Assembly: GCA_020072845.1 (NCBI GenBank)
Contig: JAIQGF010000005.1
Location: 62,001 to 126,000, forward strand
Direction of reading: 5' to 3'
DNA length: 64,000 nucleotides
DNA from: Terriglobia bacterium
Lineage (GTDB): Bacteria; Acidobacteriota; Terriglobia; Terriglobales; Acidobacteriaceae
The notes beneath the pieces are model-generated. The model made no database searches. It was not told where the DNA came from and saw only the letters and a program-made list of their open reading frames with translations. The position numbers were made by a program, and so were the translations under genes. Shown here one piece after another: positions 56,494-62,766 of the stretch. Numbering within the stretch: position 1 is the first letter of the stretch; each line of letters begins with the position of its first letter.

Positions 56494-58578
56494 ATGAAGA
56501 TCCGGCTCACTATCCTCGCCTTGGTCCTCATTCCCGTTCTGGTGGCAGGCGGATTTGCGGTCACCCACAAGCCCATGACCGCCCCCGTGGTCGCGGTTCT
56601 CGGGGCGGTGATGATCTGGCTCGCCTACACCCGTTACGCCCGGCGCATTGATGCCGATGTCATCCGTCCCGATGACAAGAAAGCCACGCCGGCGCGCATG
56701 TACATGGACGGGGTCGATTTCATGCCCACCAGCCGTAATGTGCTCTACGGCTATCACTTCAAATCCATCGCCGCCGCCGGACCCATCGTCGGTCCCATCG
56801 CCGCCGCCACACTTTGGGGCTGGATGCCGGCGCTGCTGTGGCTGACCCTCGGGGTTTCGTTCCTGGGTTGGGCCAGCGACTACTCGGCGATCGTGGTCGC
56901 CGTCCGCAACGACGGCAATTCGCTGTCCGCCATCGCCCACCGGCTGATTGCTCCCCGCGCCCGCATCATCCTGTTCGTATTTATCTTCTTTTACCTGTTG
57001 CTGCTCGCGGGAGCATTCGTCGGCATCATGGCGGGCATTTTCGATCCCCGCGCCGACGTTCCCTTTGGCATCTTCATGCTCGCCATCATGGGCCTGCTGA
57101 TGGGGCAGATGCTCTATAAGTGGAAAATGGACCTGATCCTGGTGACCTTCATCGCCGTGGCGCTGACGCTCGGCGGCATGGCGCTGGGCGCCAAGGGCAT
57201 CAGCAGCGCCAAGGGCACGGGGCCTGATGGCAAGCCGGCGGCCGCCATCGTTTTCGGCGGCCCGATCAATTCGCAGGTAGTGAGACTGGGCAACCTCATC
57301 AACCGCATCAGCGGCCGCGAGCCCCTCTACACTGTGGTCGATCCGACCAAGGCCGACCCGCGCCTGGCGACCACCATCATCACGCCCGACGGCAAGGTGG
57401 TGCCCAAGTACGTGGACCAGACCGGCGCCATCAAGATGATGCCGTCGTTCATTTTCTGGTGCCTGATGGTGTTCGTCTTCTCCTACCTGGGGACCGTATT
57501 GCCCATCTGGCGCTTCGCCCAGCCGACCAACTACATCGGCTTCTGGGTGACGTTCATCACCATCGGGCTTTCGGCGCTGGGCGCCATTGTCGGCGGCGTG
57601 CGTGCGCTGCTTGGCAATCCCGAGATGATCAAGGCCGTCACCTTCCAGACCAAGGTGTTCACCACCTGGATGCCGATGTCGCAGGCCAAGGACGCGGCCG
57701 GCGGCCTCCTGCAGGCCGTTCCTGCCATCCAGCCGATCTGGCCGATGCTGTTCGTGACCATCGCCTGCGGCGCCATCTCCGGCTGGCACGCGTTGGTCGG
57801 CTCCATCGGCACGGCGCGCCAGCTCGAATATGAAACCGACGCGCTGCCGGTCGGCGGCGGCGGCATGTTCTCCGAGAATGCGCTCGCCCTGCTCTCGCTG
57901 GTGGCGGTTTCCATCGCCGGCGGCGCGGGTGCGGGAGCGTTCGCGGCGGGCGTCGGCAAGCTGCTCGGCATCGTCACCTTCGGCGCCATTTCCCCGGCTT
58001 ACGGCACGGCTCTGGGCTTCGGCGTGTTCGTGGTGATCGTGCTGACCATGGTGCAGCTCGTCTTCCGCGTCATGCGTGTGACCTTGGGCGAGTGGCTCGG
58101 CGATGCCTGGGTTGGCTTCAAGAACCCGCACATCTCCGCCATCGTCTCCATGGCCCTGGCGCTGGCGCTGGTCCTCAGCGGCACCTGGATCTACCTGTGG
58201 CAGTTGTTCGGCGCCTCCAACCAGTTGATGGCCGCTCTCAGCCTGCTGATCGTCAGCCTGTGGTTGAAGTCCATCGGCCGCAGTCCGCGGTACGCCTTCT
58301 GGCCGATGATCTTCATGTACGTCACCACCATGGCCGCGATCCTGGTGACCGGCTACAACCTCTACGCCAGCATCCTGTCCAATCCCAAAATCGCGGCGCA
58401 GCCGATCAATACCTTCGGCGCGATTGCGATGTTGATTGTGGCCGGGTTGCTGTTCATCGCCGCGCTCTTCATCGCGTACGACGCATTCAAGGCGTGGCGC
58501 AAGCTGGACCTGAAGGGCGTCACGCCCACTCCCGCCCGCGACCGTGAACGCCCGCTGACGGCGGCAGCGCACGATTAG
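56494..58578 (+). CDS. cstA: Carbon starvation protein CstA-like transporter
   Basis: 694 residues from ATG at 56494 (GGAGG 5 nt upstream), which gives a proper first helix (LTILALVLIPVLVAGGFAV). Family members import peptides or pyruvate under carbon limitation. Signature segments: KKATPARMYMDGVDFMPTSR near 65, YGYHFKSIAAAGPIVGPIAA near 85, WLTLGVSFLGWASDYSAIV and ARQLEYETDALPVGGGGMFSE near 443. About 16 helices. The C-terminal cytoplasmic tail is short. Length matches CstA/BtsT. It probably stands alone, because a hairpin separates it from the MacB-like gene and the next gene is convergent. Confidence 0.94.
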   Translation: MKIRLTILALVLIPVLVAGGFAVTHKPMTAPVVAVLGAVMIWLAYTRYARRIDADVIRPDDKKATPARMYMDGVDFMPTSRNVLYGYHFKSIAAAGPIVGPIAAATLWGWMPALLWLTLGVSFLGWASDYSAIVVAVRNDGNSLSAIAHRLIAPRARIILFVFIFFYLLLLAGAFVGIMAGIFDPRADVPFGIFMLAIMGLLMGQMLYKWKMDLILVTFIAVALTLGGMALGAKGISSAKGTGPDGKPAAAIVFGGPINSQVVRLGNLINRISGREPLYTVVDPTKADPRLATTIITPDGKVVPKYVDQTGAIKMMPSFIFWCLMVFVFSYLGTVLPIWRFAQPTNYIGFWVTFITIGLSALGAIVGGVRALLGNPEMIKAVTFQTKVFTTWMPMSQAKDAAGGLLQAVPAIQPIWPMLFVTIACGAISGWHALVGSIGTARQLEYETDALPVGGGGMFSENALALLSLVAVSIAGGAGAGAFAAGVGKLLGIVTFGAISPAYGTALGFGVFVVIVLTMVQLVFRVMRVTLGEWLGDAWVGFKNPHISAIVSMALALALVLSGTWIYLWQLFGASNQLMAALSLLIVSLWLKSIGRSPRYAFWPMIFMYVTTMAAILVTGYNLYASILSNPKIAAQPINTFGAIAMLIVAGLLFIAALFIAYDAFKAWRKLDLKGVTPTPARDRERPLTAAAHD

Positions 58579-58620
58579 TTGTGGAAGCGCACGGCTAGAG
58601 GTGGAAGCGCACGGCGGAAC
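58561..58620. repeat. 20-bp tandem unit spanning the cstA stop
   Basis: Three aligned 20-mers: one ending in the cstA stop region (GCGGCAGCGCACGATTAGTT) and two that follow, sharing GTGGAAGCGCACGGC at 58581-58595 and 58601-58615. The coding end of cstA seems to be the source of the first unit. Confidence 0.65.
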
Positions 58621-58682
58621 TTGTCCCGACCCTGAGCGCAGCGAAGGGGAGGGAGCCGAGCGAATAAGGACTTGCTACTTGT

Positions 58683-58737
58683 TGTCATTCCGAACGGGCG
58701 ACCCGAGCGACAGCGAGGGAGCCCGCGAGGAATCTGG
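58683..58737. repeat. Dispersed TGTCATTCCGA...GAGGAATCT element
   Basis: TGTCATTCCGAACGGGCGAC through CGAGCGACAGCGAGGGAG to GAGGAATCTGGGT. This type of element (TGTCATTC, an AGCGA-rich middle, then GAATCT) is a common dispersed intergenic sequence in many environmental bacteria. It ends at the stop codon of the next, convergent gene. A related CTTGTCCCGACC string precedes it at 58620. Confidence 0.6.
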
Positions 58738-58739
58738 GT

Positions 58740-59360
58740 TCACAGCTTTTGCATGACCGCGCGCATGGCTTCGAATACTTCGCGCGGCTCGTGCTTGCGC
58801 ACTTGATCGAGACGCCACTGCGCTTCCAGTTGAGGTTCGGTGGCGCGCAAGGTGAACCGCACCAGCGGGCAGCCTTCGAGTGTGGCGGCAGCAAGCACGT
58901 CAAGAGCCGGACGCTGTTGCTGTGGCGCGGAGGCCACCAGCGGCGCCGGCGCGGTGGCCGGGACCCAGCCTTCGTGCTTTTCGGCCACGGCCAGCGTCCA
59001 GGCGTTTGGGTCGTGGGCCACGATTTCCAGCCGCGGGTGCTTGTTCAGCGTCCCGCGGAAAATAAACAGGTCGCGCCGGCCGCGCAGCCGGGCGATCCAC
59101 CACAGCAGCGCCACGTCGCGCGGCTCGAGTACCACCAGCACCTCGGCCTCGCGAAACGGCGGCTTCGCTTGACCGATTTTGAGCTCGACGACGGACGAGC
59201 CCAGCCAGCGCAGCGTGGTCTTCTCGCCGATCAGCGGCAGGCCTCGTTGCAGCCAGCGCAGCGCGTCCTCGCCCTTGCGGACGTTGCTGTGCGTGCCGGC
59301 TGCGAACCAGCCGACCACCAGGACAACGACGGCGATGAACAAAACCAGGTTGAGCGACAT
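58740..59360 (-). CDS. Single-pass membrane protein, unknown
   Basis: 206 residues from ATG at 59360; a GTG four codons earlier is less likely. One N-terminal membrane helix (MSLNLVLFIAVVVLVVGWFA) leaves the rest cytoplasmic or periplasmic. The soluble part has HSNVRKGEDALRWLQRGLPL, TTLRWLGSSVVELKIG, EAEVLVVLEPRDVALLWWIA and RRDLFIFRGTLNKHPRLEIV, a mixed alpha/beta fold with no motif I recognise. It is convergent with cstA and divergent from the small-protein/ATPase cassette, whose first gene starts 57 bp away. It might belong functionally to that cassette, given the close spacing. Confidence 0.75.
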   Translation of the reverse strand: MSLNLVLFIAVVVLVVGWFAAGTHSNVRKGEDALRWLQRGLPLIGEKTTLRWLGSSVVELKIGQAKPPFREAEVLVVLEPRDVALLWWIARLRGRRDLFIFRGTLNKHPRLEIVAHDPNAWTLAVAEKHEGWVPATAPAPLVASAPQQQRPALDVLAAATLEGCPLVRFTLRATEPQLEAQWRLDQVRKHEPREVFEAMRAVMQKL

Positions 59361-59417
59361 GCCCGACGCCACCGCAGGGCTATTGTGGCATGCGCGGCGC
59401 TCGCGCGGCTATGACGT

Positions 59418-59711
59418 ATGAACATGGGGGCAACGGCAGTGTCGGGTGAGGCATGGCGCAAGGTCCGCGAATTCATCCATGGCTTTTACGCCTATGAGTT
59501 CGAGCGCCAGGCGCTGGAGATGCGCGGCGAGATCGAGTCGGTGTTCATGCTGCTCACCTTTGGAGACATGCTCGGCGTGCCCGTGCTGCCGCCGCTGTAC
59601 TCGCTGCGCCTGCTGCCCTACGTCGTTCCCCAGGTCGAGACCTGGAAGCGCCGTGTCATGCGCGAACGTGATTTGTCCGACAAGGAAGAGTTTCACTTGC
59701 ACGGAGTTTGA
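59418..59711 (+). CDS. Small protein, partner of Get3-like ATPase (paralogue 1)
   Basis: 97 residues, ATG at 59418; no ribosome-binding site is obvious. Residues about 40-72 are hydrophobic with prolines (MLLTFGD, then GVPVLPP and YSLRLLPYVVP). They are followed by TWKRRVMRERDLSD, a basic then acidic end. The same GD, GVPxLPP, YSLRLLPYVVP, TWKRR series occurs in the small protein at 59830, so the two are paralogues. N-terminal residues 1-38 are amphipathic helices. No known family is recognised. The segment could be a membrane-dipping or chaperone-bound hydrophobic element handled by the ATPases encoded downstream. Confidence 0.82.
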   Translation: MNMGATAVSGEAWRKVREFIHGFYAYEFERQALEMRGEIESVFMLLTFGDMLGVPVLPPLYSLRLLPYVVPQVETWKRRVMRERDLSDKEEFHLHGV

Positions 59712-59713
59712 GG

Positions 59714-59813
59714 ATTGACGAATTTACGTATTGAAGAATTGACGAATTGGTCGGGCAGCCTGACCTTCCACCGCCCCCAGGAATCCGTCAATCCGTAAAT
59801 TCTGCAATTCGCC
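59714..59813. repeat. Hairpin with octamer arms (ATTGACGA type)
   Basis: Left arm: ATTGACGA, ATTTACGT, ATTGAAGA, ATTGACGA at 59714-59745. Right arm: AATCCGTC, AATCCGTA, AATTCTGC, AATTCGCC at 59782-59813. It begins 2 nt after the stop of paralogue 1 and fills the gap to paralogue 2. Confidence 0.9.
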
Positions 59814-59829
59814 AACCGAGGAGAACCGC

Positions 59830-60096
59830 ATGTCAGAAGAAGAAAAACAGGGTTTACTGAGCAAGTTAAAAGAGATCGCCTATGGCATGAGCACTCATGA
59901 CATGTCGCGCTACGCCATGCGCACGCGCGCCAGCATGGAGCACCTGTTCATCCTCATCACCATGGGCGACCTGATCGGCGTTCCCATCCTCCCGCCCTAC
60001 TACTCGCTGCGCCTGCTCCCCTACGTGGTCCCGAACATCGCCACCTGGAAGCGCCGCATGCTGCGGGAGAAGGACGTTTCCGACGCCATGTTCTAG
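59830..60096 (+). CDS. Small protein, partner of Get3-like ATPase (paralogue 2)
   Basis: 88 residues, ATG with GAGGAG 8 nt upstream. An N-terminal charged helix (SEEEKQGLLSKLKEIAYGMS) precedes a hydrophobic proline-containing segment (LFILITMGD, then GVPILPP and YSLRLLPYVVP) and TWKRRMLREKDVSD. It is clearly homologous to the gene at 59418 over the last 55 residues, with the strongest match in the hydrophobic segment. It precedes two paralogous ATPase genes, giving the order small-small-ATPase-ATPase. The conserved segment is a candidate ATPase-binding or client region. Confidence 0.85.
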   Translation: MSEEEKQGLLSKLKEIAYGMSTHDMSRYAMRTRASMEHLFILITMGDLIGVPILPPYYSLRLLPYVVPNIATWKRRMLREKDVSDAMF

Positions 60097-60104
60097 GAAG
60101 TTCT

Positions 60105-60185
60105 CGGTCCTCGGTTTACGGTTTTCGGTAATAAGTGCTCGTCTTGGTTTTGCCTACCGACCACCGACAACCGATAACCGAAAAC
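60105..60185. repeat. Hairpin with heptamer arms (CGGTTTA type)
   Basis: Left arm: CGGTCCT, CGGTTTA, CGGTTTT, CGGTAAT at 60105-60132. Right arm: CTACCGA, CCACCGA, CAACCGA, TAACCGA, then AAACG, at 60154-60185. It starts 9 nt after the stop of paralogue 2 and lies between the small-protein and ATPase genes. Confidence 0.92.
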
Positions 60186-60221
60186 GTTTTGAGCATTGAT
60201 TTCGCACTCATAAGGACTCCT

Positions 60222-61211
60222 ATGTCATTCAAAGAAACCTTCGAAGCGAACAAGGAACGGCGCTACATCATGTTTGGCGGCAAAGGCGGCCTGGGCAAGA
60301 CCACCTTCTCCGCCGCCACCGCTTTCTGGCTGGCGCAGCAGGGCCACAAGGTGCTGGTCTTTTCCGTGGACCCGCAAGCCTCGCTCAGCGACATCTTCCA
60401 GAAGGATATTTTCGGCAAGGGCGCGGTCAAGATCATGGACAACCTCTACGCCCAGGAAATTGACGCCGACAGCCACATCAAGAACTACCAGAACGAGATT
60501 CGCAAGAAAATCCTCGACATGTACGGCCTGGACAAGGTGCCGGAAGAGATCGAGCACTACATCCAGGCGGCTTCGGCCGAGCCCGCCATGGAGGAATCGG
60601 CCATCTTCGACGCCGTGGTCGACATCGTAGTCGGCGGCGACTACGACTACTACATCTATGACCTGGTGCCCCTCGGCCACGCCCTCTATTACCTCTCCAT
60701 GGCCAAGGTCTATGACGAGTGGATCAACCGCATCACCAAGCTGCGCGAGGAAATGCGCCAGCACGAAGAGATGGTGGCGCGCATCAAGCGGCAGAAGACC
60801 ACCGAGGAAGATCTCGTCCTCACCGAGTTGCTGTACATCAAGAACCGCATCAACCAGTCCTCCGGCATCCTCACCGACCGGAAGAAGACCGCGTTCTTCT
60901 TCGTCGTCGTGCCCGAGGAGATGATCATCCTCGATACCGTGAAGGCGGCGCAGTTGTTTTCCAAGTTCGACGTGCCCATCGCCGGCTATGTCGTCAACCG
61001 CGTGCTGCCGCCGGAACTGGCGGGCCAGGACATTCCCGCCTACCTCAAGAATCGCCTCAAGATGCAGGGGCGCTACCTGGAAGAGATCGATAAGACCTTC
61101 GGCAAGCAGGTGATCAGCCGCGTGCCCGAGTTGGAACGCGATATCACCGGGCTGAAGATGATCGAAAAACTCGCCGGGCTGATGTACGGCAACGGAAACG
61201 GGAGGCACTGA
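60222..61211 (+). CDS. ArsA/Get3-like P-loop ATPase (subunit 1)
   Basis: 329 residues from ATG at 60222 (AAGGA 5 nt upstream). Deviant Walker A GGKGGLGKTT at 19-28, switch I SVDPQASLSD with Asp50 (equivalent to the catalytic Asp of Get3), and switch II region YDLVPLGHALYYL, where Get3 has DTAPTGHTLRLL; D147 is kept. The protein has no Cys, so the CxxC zinc motif of Get3 and the Cys triad of ArsA are absent. The insertion after switch II is predicted helical (DEWINRITKLREEMRQHEEM). It is likely half of a heterodimer with the next gene product, working on the small proteins or another client. Get3-type targeting ATPases deliver tail-anchored proteins in eukaryotes. Function here is inferred. 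Confidence 0.9.
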   Translation: MSFKETFEANKERRYIMFGGKGGLGKTTFSAATAFWLAQQGHKVLVFSVDPQASLSDIFQKDIFGKGAVKIMDNLYAQEIDADSHIKNYQNEIRKKILDMYGLDKVPEEIEHYIQAASAEPAMEESAIFDAVVDIVVGGDYDYYIYDLVPLGHALYYLSMAKVYDEWINRITKLREEMRQHEEMVARIKRQKTTEEDLVLTELLYIKNRINQSSGILTDRKKTAFFFVVVPEEMIILDTVKAAQLFSKFDVPIAGYVVNRVLPPELAGQDIPAYLKNRLKMQGRYLEEIDKTFGKQVISRVPELERDITGLKMIEKLAGLMYGNGNGRH

Positions 61212-61214
61212 GCC

Positions 61215-62222
61215 ATGCCGGAGATCAAGACTTCACTCACCGATTTCATGACCGAGCACCCGCAGATGAAGTTCAGCTTCTTCGGCGGCAAGGGCGGCGT
61301 GGGCAAGACCGTCATGGCCGGCGTTACCGCTCTGCACCTGGCCGGGCAGGGCAAGCGCGTCATGCTCGCCTCCACCAATCCGGTGCACTCGCTCAGCGGT
61401 TTGCTCGACCAGGACGTTTACGGCAAGCCTACGGCGGTCAAGAACGTTCCCAATCTCTGGGCCTACGAGATTGACACCAAGGAGACCATCGAGCGCTCCA
61501 AGCAGGACATCAAAACCAAGATCCGCTGGTTCCTGAAGTTCGCCGAAATCTCCACCCAGGCGGATATGTTCGTCGAGAGCGCCACCATGAACCCGGCCTT
61601 CGAAGAGTCGGCCATGTTCGAGAACATGGTGGACCTGATGTTCAAGAACGAGTACGACGCCTACGTCTTCGACACCGCGCCCACCGCCAACGCCCGCCGC
61701 CTGCTCGGCATGAGCAAGGTCTATTCGCTGTGGGTAAACAAGATGGTGAAGTCGCGCGAGGAGGCGCAGTCCCTCCGTGACCTGTTCTCCTTCACCAAGA
61801 AGAAAGAGGCCGACCCGCTGATGGACTACCTGCTCAGCTTCCGCGAGCGCATCGCGCACGCCCGCGATCTGCTTACCGATCCGGCCCTGACCGCGTTTTT
61901 CTTCGTCACCCTGCCGGAAGCGCTGCCCATCGCGGTCATCAAGCGCTTCATCAACTGGTTTCACGATTTCGGCATTCCCGTCGGCGGCGTCATCGTCAAC
62001 ATGCTCATCGACAAAGCGCAGGTGCGCACCGACTCGCCCGAGTTTGTGCGCAACCGCGTCGCCATGCAGGACAACTACATGGCCGAGATTTGGCGCGACT
62101 TCGACAACGTGCGCGCCGTCGTCCCCTTGTTCGATGATGAAGTCCGCGGCACCGCGGCGTTGAAGATGGTGGGAGACTACGCCTTTCCGCAACCGGTCGC
62201 GGCCGCCGGGACGGGCAAGTAA
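61215..62222 (+). CDS. ArsA/Get3-like P-loop ATPase (subunit 2)
   Basis: 335 residues, ATG, 3 bp after subunit 1. Deviant Walker A GGKGGVGKT at 24-32. Switch I is STNPVHSLSG: the catalytic Asp is replaced by Asn55. Switch II is DTAPTANARRLL near 153, close to the Get3 consensus DTAPTGHTLR but without GH. No Cys is present. Each subunit therefore departs from consensus at a different switch, which suggests a composite active site in a heterodimer. Helical insertion: VNKMVKSREEAQSLRDLF. It ends 37 bp before a strong hairpin at 62259. Confidence 0.9.
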   Translation: MPEIKTSLTDFMTEHPQMKFSFFGGKGGVGKTVMAGVTALHLAGQGKRVMLASTNPVHSLSGLLDQDVYGKPTAVKNVPNLWAYEIDTKETIERSKQDIKTKIRWFLKFAEISTQADMFVESATMNPAFEESAMFENMVDLMFKNEYDAYVFDTAPTANARRLLGMSKVYSLWVNKMVKSREEAQSLRDLFSFTKKKEADPLMDYLLSFRERIAHARDLLTDPALTAFFFVTLPEALPIAVIKRFINWFHDFGIPVGGVIVNMLIDKAQVRTDSPEFVRNRVAMQDNYMAEIWRDFDNVRAVVPLFDDEVRGTAALKMVGDYAFPQPVAAAGTGK

Positions 62223-62766
62223 GCTTCACGATCTTCTAGGAGTCTCATTCTTTCTTGCCCACCCTTCGGAAACCGCGAAGGGTGGGGCACCCACGTTTTG
62301 CTGGGGATTAAAGGACGCGCCACCCGCCTCGGGAGTCATGTCCTGACACACCGTCCGCAACGCGTCATTGCTTTCCGCCATCCTTGGAGAGGAAGACCCC
62401 CCGATAAGCACAAATCACTGGCAGCACCATGCCATCGTGTAGCTGTCAAGGTGGACGGGGTGCTGGGGCACATTTCGGGAATGGTCTGTTCCGATTCTAG
62501 AACAACCTTGCAAAATTTCTTTGTTTCGCGTTTCCGGAACTACGATCTGGTTGTTTCCTGCAGGCCGCGACTTCCGTTCGCGGCGACTTGACCGACGACG
62601 TACTCGCGGTGGAGGCGTGTTTCAGGGGTCGGCAAGTTCTCAGAAAACTATTTTCCGGACCTTGACCGCAAGGACTTGGGGGGCGGGGTTCGTTTTTCCC
62701 AAAATTCCGCCCGCTTGATTGATCTCTGGCCCAGGAAAAACTCAACCAACTCAGCAAGGAGGATCC
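62223..62766. other. Intergenic region before the cysteine-ladder gene
   Basis: 544 bp. It starts with a GC hairpin (62259-62287) and otherwise has no supported gene. A frame of 97 codons at 62298-62591 is present but has Arg/Ser/His-rich composition, no ribosome-binding site and no domain. AAGGAGG at 62756-62762 belongs to the next gene. A promoter for that gene was not identified. Confidence 0.6.
62259..62287 (+). terminator. Hairpin closing the ATPase cassette
   Basis: Perfect 11-bp stem CCCACCCTTCG/CGAAGGGTGGG (62259-62269 paired with 62277-62287) with a 7-nt loop. No T-tract follows. The same CCCACCCTTCG hairpin type is known to me as a frequent dispersed element in Acidobacteriota, so it could be either a terminator or a repeat. 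Confidence 0.55.

Noticed and set aside
60222-62222. Arsenic resistance operon (arsA-like ATPases)
   Set aside because: No arsB, arsC, arsD or arsR nearby, the ATPases have no cysteines for metalloid binding, and two small hydrophobic partners precede them. A targeting-type role fits better.
62298-62591. 97-codon open frame before the cysteine-ladder gene
   Set aside because: No ribosome-binding site, low-quality composition, no recognisable domain.
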